Assembly (NCBI GenBank): GCA_016185345.1
Contig: JACPNS010000021.1
Location: 1 to 64,000, forward strand
Origin: Solirubrobacterales bacterium
Lineage (GTDB): Bacteria; Actinomycetota; Thermoleophilia; Solirubrobacterales; JACPNS01
Direction of reading: 5' to 3'
DNA: 64,000 nucleotides
The notes under the pieces are model-generated. The model saw only the letters and a program-made list of their open reading frames with translations. It ran no database searches and was not told where the DNA came from. The position numbers and the translations under genes were made by a program. Of the stretch, positions 41,692-49,521 are shown in pieces. The first letter of the stretch is position 1; every line of letters starts with the position of its first letter.

Positions 41692-43793
41692 ACACTTCCC
41701 GGGCTCCGGCGCGCAGCACGCGGCTGCGCGAACTGGGAATTGTGTTCGCCGTCTGGATTATCGCGAGCGCGCTCGTTGCCGTCCTCGCGTTCGGGGTCAT
41801 CACGCCCAGACGGTTCGTCGATGAATTTGTTTACTGGGCACTCGCGGGAAGCGTTTCCGCTGGCGAAGGACTGACATGGCGCGGGCAGTCGTATGGGCTG
41901 GGCCCGTGGGTCTATCCGATCCTGATCGCCCCGGCGTTCAGGATCGCGAACAGCGTGAGCTCGCAGTACGAGCTCGTCAAAGCGGTCAATGCGGCGACGA
42001 TCTGCGCCGTTGTGTTTCCGGTCTACGTCGCGGCGCGATGGTTTGTCTCGCAACCAATGGCCCTGCTCGCGGCAGTCTTCGCGATCAGCGTCCCGGCCCT
42101 GAACTATGCGGGAATTGTCGGGACCGAGAATCTCGCATATCCCGTCTCGGCTTCAGCCTTTGCGGCGATGCTCCACGCGCTTGCCAGACCGGGCCTGCGA
42201 CCGTCCGCGCTCGCGGTTGGCCTGACCGTTCTGGCGGTGGCCGTGCGGGCGCAGTTTGCCCTTCTATTGCCGATCTTCGCGGCGACCCTCTTGCTCGTCG
42301 CCCTTATGCGCGGGCCGGGCAAGCGCCGCGCATATCTCTCCGAGCAGCGCTCGCTGATCGCAACGCTCGGCGTTCTTGCGGCGCTGGTAGGCCTCTACGC
42401 GCTGGTCCGCGGGGGTCAATCCCTGGGTCTTTATCAGTCGGTGCTCAACAGCGCAGCGCTCACATTGGACGGCGTTTGGTTCTGGCTCAAGGCCTTCACG
42501 GCAGACGTCTATCTGCTCTGTGCGATCGTGCCTGCGATCGCGACGTTTTCACTCTTGGGATCGGCTGAGAATCGCCGCGATCCGCTGATCGGCGCTCTCG
42601 CGGCATTGGCGCTGGTCGCGTCAATCTCGTTCATAGCCCAGATGACGTGGTTCTCGGCGATCAGCACATTTCGTTGGCGCGAACAGCACATCTTCTACGA
42701 GCGCTACATGTTCTACCTCGGACCGATCTTCTTCATCGGCTTGGTTGCCTCTCTCCGACGCGTCACATGGAAGGCCGCCGCCGCGTCGTTGGCAGTTGCT
42801 GTCCTGGTGATCAGCGGCATGCAGTCCGATGCCATCACGGTGCCGTTCTCTCTCGACGCCTTTGGGCAGGCATACATCGGCTTCTATCTCGATGAGAACC
42901 CGGAGACGCTCTCGCATGTGGGCATGGCATTGGCGGGCATCGCGCTGCTGATCGGTTTGGCATTCGTGGCAAGCGCCGCTCCCGAGTCTCGCGTTGCCTT
43001 GCGAAAGTACGGTCAAGCGCTGGCGATAGTGCTGCCGTTGTTCTTGCTCACGATCAGCCAGGCCAAGGCATGGTCCTACCAGCAGCTTTACGCCGAGTCA
43101 CTGGACGCGCAGGAACCGGTGCCAAAAGACTGGATTTCCCGTGCCACGTCGCAGCGCGTCGCCATGTTGATCCCGCGAAGTGCCGACCCGACGACCTTTT
43201 ACCAGTCGGAGTTCTGGAACCCCAACGTCGATCGCGCCTACGCCTCGACGACCAGGCCGATTGGCTCGAGACCCGTCTACTCGCCGACCTGTCCGTTTCG
43301 CACGACGTCAACCGGCGAGATCCGCGCGGTGGATGCGCCCGGGTGCGAGAGCGTTCCGACCGCCTGGCTGGTCGAGAGCGACATTTTCTCGATGCACCTT
43401 CGCAATGAAACCGAACGGGCGCATCCGAGCACGGGCCGATCGTCGACGCTGATGATCTCGTCTGCTCCAGCGCGGGTGCTCTCCATGGTCGCGGGGCGCA
43501 ACGTTGTAGACGAAAGTGTGGAGACTGCGCTCGAGATCAGGACCTATTCACGTGAGTCCGGGCAGGTCCGCATAGTCGCATCGAGCGGCAAGGGTCGCGC
43601 TCACATGCGTGCGCCAGACGGGTCGCTGGTCACGGTGCTGCCGGAACGGAGTACGACTCTCGAATATGAAACTCGCCCCGGCACCCAGCTTGAGACCTAC
43701 TTGGTCAAAGATCGACCCGGTTCGGCCAGCAAAGTCAACGTGGACAGGATTGAGTTCCGCGAGGGGGACGGCCCTTGGCGAAGCATTGACTGA
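41673..43793 (+). CDS. Polytopic membrane protein, GT-C glycosyltransferase-like (copy 2)
   Basis: A 706-residue paralogue of the preceding gene with the same plan: TM1, the loop FVDEFVYWALAGSVSAGEG and LTWRG, about 11 more helices, HIFYERYMFYLGPIFFIGL, then a soluble C-terminal domain. Conserved stretches run end to end (MNYAG/LNYAG-IVGTENL, RRDPLIGAL, TWFSA). Identity looks moderate, so the duplication is old. ATG 41673 lies inside the upstream gene with AGGAG 11 bases before it. The stop is 3 bases from the stop of the convergent lipoprotein. Confidence 0.7.
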   Translation: MAVHSLNTSRAPARSTRLRELGIVFAVWIIASALVAVLAFGVITPRRFVDEFVYWALAGSVSAGEGLTWRGQSYGLGPWVYPILIAPAFRIANSVSSQYELVKAVNAATICAVVFPVYVAARWFVSQPMALLAAVFAISVPALNYAGIVGTENLAYPVSASAFAAMLHALARPGLRPSALAVGLTVLAVAVRAQFALLLPIFAATLLLVALMRGPGKRRAYLSEQRSLIATLGVLAALVGLYALVRGGQSLGLYQSVLNSAALTLDGVWFWLKAFTADVYLLCAIVPAIATFSLLGSAENRRDPLIGALAALALVASISFIAQMTWFSAISTFRWREQHIFYERYMFYLGPIFFIGLVASLRRVTWKAAAASLAVAVLVISGMQSDAITVPFSLDAFGQAYIGFYLDENPETLSHVGMALAGIALLIGLAFVASAAPESRVALRKYGQALAIVLPLFLLTISQAKAWSYQQLYAESLDAQEPVPKDWISRATSQRVAMLIPRSADPTTFYQSEFWNPNVDRAYASTTRPIGSRPVYSPTCPFRTTSTGEIRAVDAPGCESVPTAWLVESDIFSMHLRNETERAHPSTGRSSTLMISSAPARVLSMVAGRNVVDESVETALEIRTYSRESGQVRIVASSGKGRAHMRAPDGSLVTVLPERSTTLEYETRPGTQLETYLVKDRPGSASKVNVDRIEFREGDGPWRSID

Positions 43794-43796
43794 GTT

Positions 43797-44351
43797 CTAC
43801 TGAGTGAACTTCAGCGAACCGAGAATCTCATCGCAGCCCTCGTTCACGGCCTCACGGTTCTTCGCCGATGACTGACAGTTGACCTGGAACTCGTACTGGC
43901 CCTTGAAGAGAAACGTCAGCTTGTTCTCGAGCGTGAGGTTCTCGCCGCCCGGGTACTCGACGATGTACTGATAGCCCGGCTGACCGCCGTACTTGACGAC
44001 CTTGGCATCGCCCGCGGACCCTCCGGCCTGCCTGGTCAGCCGCGCGACGATTCGATCGACCTCGGGCTGGTAGCCGTTGACTCCTGCCGGGAGCGTCTTC
44101 TTCAGCTTGTACTGCGTGATCGTGACCTGGTCATACGGCTCTTTGAGTGCGGCCGAGACGGATCGCACCGCCGCGTCGCTGGATCCGTACGTGAAGTTCG
44201 CCCCGCGGGCGAGCGTCCAGTCTTCTGGATAGTCGAAGCTGAAGGGGTAGGTCGGCGTGGTGAAGGACTGCTCGCCGCCGCTTCCGCAGCCCGCAAACAG
44301 GGCGCCGCCCACCACTACTGCAGTGAGGGTCTTGGCGATCGTCCTCGTCAT
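43797..44351 (-). CDS. Lipoprotein of unknown function
   Basis: A 184-residue secreted lipoprotein. The signal peptide AKTLTAVVVGGALFAGC ends in a lipobox (LFAGC), so the mature protein is anchored through Cys25. The rest (YPFSFDYPEDWTLARG onward) resembles the PsbP/LpqN-like fold seen in actinobacterial lipoproteins that begin with a 'fsidyPddW' strand. I chose ATG 44351: TAGATT ends 7 bases upstream. A longer frame to 44513 would destroy the signal peptide. Confidence 0.78.
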   Translation of the reverse strand: MTRTIAKTLTAVVVGGALFAGCGSGGEQSFTTPTYPFSFDYPEDWTLARGANFTYGSSDAAVRSVSAALKEPYDQVTITQYKLKKTLPAGVNGYQPEVDRIVARLTRQAGGSAGDAKVVKYGGQPGYQYIVEYPGGENLTLENKLTFLFKGQYEFQVNCQSSAKNREAVNEGCDEILGSLKFTQ

Positions 44352-44358
44352 GGGCGCC

Positions 44359-44364
44359 AATCTA
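44359..44364 (-). promoter_or_regulatory. -10 box of the lipoprotein gene (leaderless)
   Basis: TAGATT on the minus strand, then 7 bases and ATG 44351. It overlaps the gap after the dienelactone hydrolase stop (44374), so the lipoprotein has its own promoter. Confidence 0.45.
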
Positions 44365-44373
44365 GCGAGCGGC

Positions 44374-45051
44374 TCAGCCGAGATTTTTGTCGAAGAATTC
44401 GAGGTTGCGCGAGAACGCAAGCTCGGCGTACTCCTCGTTGTAGGTGCCGAGGCGATTGGCGGTATTGCAGAACGCGTGGGCGGCGCCTTCGTACATCTCG
44501 GTGACAACGTCAACGCCGGCTTCTTTCATCTCGGCAGTCAAAGCCTCGATGTCGCTAACAGACATGAAGTCGTCCTCGGTGCCGAAGTGCATCTTCACCG
44601 GCCCCTCGATCTTGCTCCAATCAGGCTTTCCGTGCGGGAAGACGTAATAGAAGCTCGAGCTTGCGGCGACCTTCGGATTGAGCGCGGCGGCGAACAGGCA
44701 GAGCGCACCACCGATGCAGTAGCCGGTTGCGCCAACGGTCTCGGCGCCGGCCTTTGATGCGACGAAGTCAACGGCGCCGATCAGTTCCTTCTCGACCTCG
44801 GGAACGTTCATCGCCATCATCTGCTGCTGGGCCTCGTCGGGCTGATCTGTCGAGTCGCCGTGAAAGTGGTCGGGCACGAGCGCGTAGTAGCCAGCTTCGG
44901 CGTAGCGATCAGCGATGCCCTTGATTTCGTCAACCAGGCCCCACCATTCCTGGATCACGACCAGCGCTTTGCCGTTGGGCGTTTCCGGGATTGCGAGGTA
45001 GCCCTCGGCAGTGCCCCCGTTGGATGCGAACTCGACCATCTCTCCAGCCAT
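44374..45051 (-). CDS. Dienelactone hydrolase family protein
   Basis: A 225-residue alpha/beta hydrolase of the dienelactone hydrolase family, whose members hydrolyse cyclic esters using a Cys-Asp-His triad. The nucleophile elbow is GYCIGG, the Asp lies in HFGTEDDFMS and the His in GAAHAFCN. VVIQEWWGLVDEIKGIADR is the family's N-terminal block. ATG 45051 has GGGGGAG about 6 bases upstream. No aromatic-degradation genes are adjacent, so the natural ester is unknown. Confidence 0.88.
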   Translation of the reverse strand: MAGEMVEFASNGGTAEGYLAIPETPNGKALVVIQEWWGLVDEIKGIADRYAEAGYYALVPDHFHGDSTDQPDEAQQQMMAMNVPEVEKELIGAVDFVASKAGAETVGATGYCIGGALCLFAAALNPKVAASSSFYYVFPHGKPDWSKIEGPVKMHFGTEDDFMSVSDIEALTAEMKEAGVDVVTEMYEGAAHAFCNTANRLGTYNEEYAELAFSRNLEFFDKNLG

Positions 45052-45113
45052 GTGATCTCCCCCAAAGAAGAATCTTCGATTACCGGCGCAACCTACCAAT
45101 CAAGCGCCTCCGG

Positions 45114-45119
45114 TAGAGT
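45114..45119 (+). promoter_or_regulatory. -10 box of the enoyl-CoA hydratase gene (leaderless)
   Basis: TAGAGT, 8 bases, ATG 45128. The 17 bases GGTAGAGTCGCCAGC plus flanks are nearly identical to the promoter of the gene at 61226. Confidence 0.5.
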
Positions 45120-45127
45120 CGCCAGCC

Positions 45128-45928
45128 ATGTCCGACGTGATCCTCACCGAGGTCAACGCAGCGACCCACGTCGCCACGCTGACGCTGAACAAGCCCGAAA
45201 AGTTCAATGCCTTCGATGCTGAGTTGGTGGACGAGTGGGCCGACGCGCTCGACCGCGTAGCGGCCGACAAGTCCGTACACGCAATCGTCATCACCGGCGC
45301 CGGCAAGGCCTTCTGCGCCGGCGGCGAGCTCGCGACGCTGGCAGCTGAATCGGGACCGCTCGCCAAGAAAGAGTTTTTGCGCGACCACGTTCACCGTGTC
45401 CAACGCTCACTCCAACGCGTGCCGCAACCGGTGATCGCGATGATCAATGGCGCGGCGATGGGGGCGGGCCTTGACATGGCGCTGCTGTGCGACCTGCGGA
45501 TCGCCGCCAACGAGGCGAGGATCGGCGAGGCGTACGTGAACCTCGGGCTTGTTCCGGGCGACGGCGGCGCGTGGCTGCTCACTCACCTGGTCGGACCGGC
45601 CCGAGCGCTGGAGCTTCTGTTGACCGGCAAAGTGATCAACGGCGAGCAGGCGGCCGAGTGGGGGCTGGTCAACCAGTCCGTCCCGCGTGAAAAGCTTTCC
45701 GAAGTTACTTATGCGCTCGCCGAGAAGCTTGCGGCTGGCCCGCAGTTGGCGCAGCGCCTGATCAAGCGAGCCGTCTACACAGCGGAGTCGATGCCGCGCG
45801 ACACGCATTACGACATGGTTTCTTCCTACATGGCTTTGGCCCAGTCGCACGACGACTTCAAGGGTGCAATAGAGGCAGCGCAGGCTGGCGAGAAGCCGGT
45901 CTTTGAATCTGGGGACCCACGCCCGTAG
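45128..45928 (+). CDS. Enoyl-CoA hydratase
   Basis: A 266-residue crotonase-family enzyme. Oxyanion-hole motifs are GAGKAFCAGGELA and NGAAMGAGLDMALLCDLRIA. The segment NEARIGEAYVNLGLVPGDGG has Glu in the place of the first catalytic Glu, and GDGG near the second. It likely hydrates 2-enoyl-CoAs in beta-oxidation. It has its own leaderless promoter, and operator O2 lies between it and the next hydratase, so it is probably not part of the operon that follows. Confidence 0.88.
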   Translation: MSDVILTEVNAATHVATLTLNKPEKFNAFDAELVDEWADALDRVAADKSVHAIVITGAGKAFCAGGELATLAAESGPLAKKEFLRDHVHRVQRSLQRVPQPVIAMINGAAMGAGLDMALLCDLRIAANEARIGEAYVNLGLVPGDGGAWLLTHLVGPARALELLLTGKVINGEQAAEWGLVNQSVPREKLSEVTYALAEKLAAGPQLAQRLIKRAVYTAESMPRDTHYDMVSSYMALAQSHDDFKGAIEAAQAGEKPVFESGDPRP

Positions 45929-45946
45929 TCGTTCGCCGCATCCGTT

Positions 45947-45973
45947 AGAGTGAGAAGTCGAACTTCTTACTTC
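45947..45973. promoter_or_regulatory. Operator O2 at the promoter of the acyl-CoA operon
   Basis: AGAGTGAGAA, spacer GTCGAAC, TTCTTACTTC: the same 10-7-10 layout and nearly the same bases as O1 (39497-39523). TAGAGT (45946-45951) is a likely -10 box overlapping the left arm, as in O1. A further TCTCACT on the right extends the symmetry. GTG 45997 follows after a 45-base leader. Confidence 0.75.
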
Positions 45974-45996
45974 TCACTTGAACCAACGGGGCGGGC

Positions 45997-46773
45997 GTGT
46001 ACGAAAACATTCTTTACGAGGTCGCAGACGGTGTGGCGACGATCACCCTCAACCAACCGGACAAGCGCAACGCGCTGAGTCACGGAATGCTCGATGACCT
46101 GGTTGACGCATTTGGCAAAGCCAAGGTTGACCCGGAAGTGCGGGTCGCGGTCCTGACAGGCGCGGGGGACGTGTTCAGCGCAGGCGGCGATCTCTCCAGC
46201 TTCTCGCAGGACGTCCCGCTCGCGCACAAGCACTACGGCACCACCCGCTTTCTAGATCTCTTCCGCGCGATCGCCGAGCTCGGCAAGCCGACGATCTGCA
46301 AGGCCAACGGGCACGTCGTTGCTGGCGGCCTTGGCGTGGCGCTCGCGTGCGACCTGATCGTCGCTTCTGACGCCGCGAAGTTCTCCACGCCCGAGATCAA
46401 CATCGGCCTCTTCCCGTTCATGATCATGGCGATCATCTACCGCAACGTTCCACGCAAGAAGGTCAACGAGATGTTGCTGCTGGGCGAGCGCATGACTGCC
46501 GAGGAGGCCGTGAACTTCGGTCTGATCAACAAGGCGGTCCCGCGCGAGGAACTCGACGAGGCAACCGACGCCTGGGCCAAGAAGCTCGCCGCCAAGGCGC
46601 CCGTCGTGATGCGACTCGGGCACGACTCGATGATCAACCAACAAGACCTGCCGTATTTCAGCGCCCTCGAGTATCTGCACACGCAGTTCACCGTGGCGCT
46701 CGGAACTGAAGACGCGATCGAGGGCGCAATGGCGTTCTTCGAGAAGCGCGAACCCGAATGGAAGGGCCGATAG
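45997..46773 (+). CDS. Enoyl-CoA hydratase/isomerase family protein (acyl-CoA operon)
   Basis: A 258-residue crotonase-fold enzyme, different from the neighbour at 45128. Motifs: GAGDVFSAGGDLSSF, KANGHVVAGGLGVALACDL and FSTPEINIGLFPFMIM. The latter has Glu at the first catalytic position, while the second position is unclear. GTG 45997 is behind a G-rich leader. It is the first gene of the operon under O2; the carboxyltransferase gene begins right at its stop. A methylglutaconyl-type hydratase role would suit the context but is inferred. Confidence 0.85.
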   Translation: MYENILYEVADGVATITLNQPDKRNALSHGMLDDLVDAFGKAKVDPEVRVAVLTGAGDVFSAGGDLSSFSQDVPLAHKHYGTTRFLDLFRAIAELGKPTICKANGHVVAGGLGVALACDLIVASDAAKFSTPEINIGLFPFMIMAIIYRNVPRKKVNEMLLLGERMTAEEAVNFGLINKAVPREELDEATDAWAKKLAAKAPVVMRLGHDSMINQQDLPYFSALEYLHTQFTVALGTEDAIEGAMAFFEKREPEWKGR

Positions 46774-48354
46774 ATGACTGAGAAGGACGGAGCTGCAATC
46801 AAGTCGCAGATGGAGGAACTCGTCGACGAGTTGCTCGCCAAGCGCGAGCACAACCTCACGGGCGGCGGCGAGGCGAAGATCGCCAAGCAGCACGAGCGCG
46901 GCAAGCTGACCGCTCGCGAGCGCCTTGATCTTTTGATCGACGACGGCACCTGGGTTGAACTCGGCCTTCACGCCCGACCACACTTCTCGCAGCGCGCAAT
47001 GGAAGGCGTCGACGCGCCGGCCGATGGCGTCCTGACCGGCTACGGCAAGGTCAACGGGCGACTGGTGGGCGTAGGCGCATACGACTTCACCGTCATGGCG
47101 GGCTCGATGGGCCTGACCGGCGAGGTCAAGCTTGCGCGGCTGCGGGCACTTGCCCTGAACAAGCGCATGCCAATGATCTGGCTGCTGGATTCAGCTGGCG
47201 CGCGAATCCAAGAAGCAGTCGGAAGCCTTTTTGCCGGCTCCGGCCACCTCTTCCGCGAGCAGGTGACGATGAGCGGCGTGATCCCGCAGATCGCAGCGGT
47301 GATGGGACCATGCGCCGCGGGCACCGCGTACATCCCGGCGCTCACTGACTTCTTGCCGATGGTCAAGGGCCAGGGCTCGATGGCGCTCGCTGGATCCCAC
47401 CTCGTCAAGGCAGCAACCGGCGAGGACGTCACCGACGAAGAGATCGGTGGCTACAAGGTCCATAACCGCAAGAGCGGCGTGGCCGACACGGAATGCAATG
47501 ATGACGCCGAGTGCATCCAGTCGATCAAGGACTACCTCTCATACATGCCTTCCCACAGCGGCGAGAAGCCGCCGATCAAGGCGACCGAAGACCCGGTCAA
47601 TCGCCACTCCGAAGAGCTGCTGAACATCCTGCCCGAGAGTTCACGCCAGCCCTACGACATGTACGAGATCATCAAGCACATCGTCGACGACGGTGAGTAC
47701 TTCGACATGAAGGGCAAGTGGGCGAAGTCGATCATCACGTGCTTTGCGCGGATGGACGGGCGCAGCGTCGGCATCGTCGCCAACCAGCCCAAGCACCTCG
47801 GCGGGATCCTCGACAACGACTCGGCGGACAAGGCCGCGCGCTTCATCAACCTCTGCGACGCCTACGGCGTGCCGCTGATCTACCTGCAGGACGTTCCCGG
47901 CTTCATGGTCGGCAGCAAGGTCGAAGAGGCGGGCATCATTCGCCACGGCGCAAAGTTCCTCTACGCGACCTCTCGCGCCACGGTGCCGAAGGTCACGATT
48001 CTGATCCGCAAGTGTTACGGCGCTGGCTACTACGTGATGAACGGCTCGGGCTACGAGCCCGATGCGATCTACGCATGGCCAACGGCTGAGATCAGCGTGA
48101 TGGGCGCCGAGGGCGCGGTGAACATCATCGGTCGCAGCATCATCGAAGCTGCCGAAGACCCAGAGGCCAAGCGCGAGGAACTGCTCGCGCAGGCCCAGAA
48201 GATGATCGACGTCTACCTCGCCGCAGGCAACGGAATGATCGACGACGTGATCGACCCACGCGAGACGCGCCACCACATCATCCGCGCGCTCGAAATGGCC
48301 GAGAACAAGCACGTCGATCGCCCGGCCAAGAAGCATGGAGTGATGCCCGTATGA
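46774..48354 (+). CDS. Acyl-CoA carboxylase, carboxyltransferase (beta) subunit
   Basis: A 526-residue carboxyltransferase of the propionyl/methylcrotonyl-CoA type, which moves carboxyl from biotin to an acyl-CoA. N-domain: ERLDLLIDDGTWVELG, DFTVMAGSMG, DSAGARIQEAVGSL and GPCAAGTAYIPALTDF. C-domain: ITCFARMDGRSVGIVANQP, LQDVPGFMVGSKVEEAGIIRH and YGAGYYVMNG. The ATG directly follows the previous TAG. It needs a biotin carboxylase and carrier; a free carrier is encoded at 33115-33327. The acyl-CoA specificity is not determined by these motifs. Confidence 0.92.
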   Translation: MTEKDGAAIKSQMEELVDELLAKREHNLTGGGEAKIAKQHERGKLTARERLDLLIDDGTWVELGLHARPHFSQRAMEGVDAPADGVLTGYGKVNGRLVGVGAYDFTVMAGSMGLTGEVKLARLRALALNKRMPMIWLLDSAGARIQEAVGSLFAGSGHLFREQVTMSGVIPQIAAVMGPCAAGTAYIPALTDFLPMVKGQGSMALAGSHLVKAATGEDVTDEEIGGYKVHNRKSGVADTECNDDAECIQSIKDYLSYMPSHSGEKPPIKATEDPVNRHSEELLNILPESSRQPYDMYEIIKHIVDDGEYFDMKGKWAKSIITCFARMDGRSVGIVANQPKHLGGILDNDSADKAARFINLCDAYGVPLIYLQDVPGFMVGSKVEEAGIIRHGAKFLYATSRATVPKVTILIRKCYGAGYYVMNGSGYEPDAIYAWPTAEISVMGAEGAVNIIGRSIIEAAEDPEAKREELLAQAQKMIDVYLAAGNGMIDDVIDPRETRHHIIRALEMAENKHVDRPAKKHGVMPV

Positions 48355-48370
48355 CCGACCCCACCATTTT

Positions 48371-48616
48371 GCTGCACACCTCAGGTGTGCAACTCGATTC
48401 TGCGGAGAGAAATGGCTTAGGTATCGGGTCGATCGCTGCACACCTCTGGTGTGCAGCGGGTTCCCGGGCGCCGCAGCTCGCCTCATCCTCCCGCCGCCTG
48501 CAGGTCACATCCGTTCGCCAACGATCTGCTGCTCACCAGAGGTGCGCAGCAACTAACCCCTTGAACAAGCCCCTTCTCAATGCCAAATCCCATTGCACAC
48601 CAGAGGTGCGCAGCAA
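48371..48616. repeat. Array of four palindromic repeats arranged as inverted pairs
   Basis: The 273-base gap between the carboxyltransferase and BKACE genes has no gene but four hairpin repeats of the form GCTGCACACC-NNN-GGTGTGCAGC. R1 is at 48371-48392 (centre TCA), R2 at 48435-48457 (TCT, perfect 10-bp stem), R3 at 48527-48552 (AGA) and R4 at 48593-48616 (AGA). Centres are 64, 93 and 64 bases apart. R3/R4 are in reverse orientation to R1/R2, and the spacer of R3-R4 read backwards resembles that of R1-R2 (GAGAA-GGCTT-GGGT). R4 ends 1 base before the AAAGGA region of the next gene. Confidence 0.8.
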
Positions 48617-48627
48617 AGGAATCACCA

Positions 48628-49521
48628 ATGTCGGGATTTGAGAAGCCTTGCATCCTCACCAACTCGATCAGCGGTGTCGTTGCCAACAAGGAGCAACACC
48701 CGGCGATTCCGTACACGCCCGAGGAGTACGCCGCCGAAGCGCGCAGCGCGGTTGACGCCGGCGCGGCGATGATTCACATTCACGCGCGCAAGCACGACGG
48801 CACGCCGAGCTTCGAGATCGAGAACTACCGAGAGATCACCGACGCGATCAAGCAAGAGTGCGGCGACGTGATCATCAACTTCTCGACCGGCGCCGTTGGC
48901 CTGAGCGTTGAGAAGCGGCTCGAGTATCTCGAGGCGATCCGCCCAGACATCGCGGCCCTGAACATGGGCTCGATGAACTACGCGAAGTACTCGAAGCGCC
49001 GTAAAGAGTTCATCTTCGGCTTCGTATTCGAGAACAGTTTCGAGACGATCATCCAGTTCCTGACTGCGATGAACGAGTACGGAATCCGGCCCGAACACGA
49101 GTGCTTCGAGCTAGGGCATCTTGCGTCGCTTGAGCCGCTGATCGACATGGGCATTCTCGAGTCGCCACTGCAGATCTCGCTGGTGACCGGCGTGCTTGGC
49201 GGCACCCCGGCGCGCGCCGCAAACTTGAAGCACATGGCTTCACAGGTTCCCCAGCCGGGCGGGCATGGGGGAGATGGCGCGAACAACTGGGGGATGGTTG
49301 GCGTCTCGCGCGAGCAGTGGGACCTGGTGCCCGTTGCGGTTGCCGAGGGCGGCAACGTTCGCGTCGGACTGGAAGACAACCTGTACCTCCCGAATGGCGA
49401 ACTCGCCAAGGGCAACGGCGAACTCTGCGAAGAAGCCGCGCGCCAGATCGAGGCGGGTGGCCGCAAGGTTGCCTCGATCGCCGAGGCCCGCGAGCTGCTT
49501 GGGGTTCCGCGCAATGTCTGA
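48628..49521 (+). CDS. Beta-keto acid cleavage enzyme (BKACE, DUF849 family)
   Basis: A 297-residue zinc enzyme of the BKACE family, which condenses a beta-keto acid with acetyl-CoA to give acetoacetate and a new acyl-CoA (the type member acts in lysine fermentation). The Zn-binding MIHIHARKHDG comes early. FSTGAVGLSVEKRLEYL, the ECFELGHL segment and NWGMVGVSREQWDLVPVAVA agree with the family. ATG 48628 has AAAGGA 7 bases upstream. The residues that set the substrate class cannot be assigned with confidence. It overlaps the CoA-transferase gene by 8 bases. Confidence 0.87.
   Translation: MSGFEKPCILTNSISGVVANKEQHPAIPYTPEEYAAEARSAVDAGAAMIHIHARKHDGTPSFEIENYREITDAIKQECGDVIINFSTGAVGLSVEKRLEYLEAIRPDIAALNMGSMNYAKYSKRRKEFIFGFVFENSFETIIQFLTAMNEYGIRPEHECFELGHLASLEPLIDMGILESPLQISLVTGVLGGTPARAANLKHMASQVPQPGGHGGDGANNWGMVGVSREQWDLVPVAVAEGGNVRVGLEDNLYLPNGELAKGNGELCEEAARQIEAGGRKVASIAEARELLGVPRNV

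Noticed and set aside
48371-48616. CRISPR array (four repeats with spacers)
   Set aside because: The repeats are inverted relative to each other, the spacers are themselves homologous and no cas gene is present, so it is a REP-like palindromic repeat cluster.
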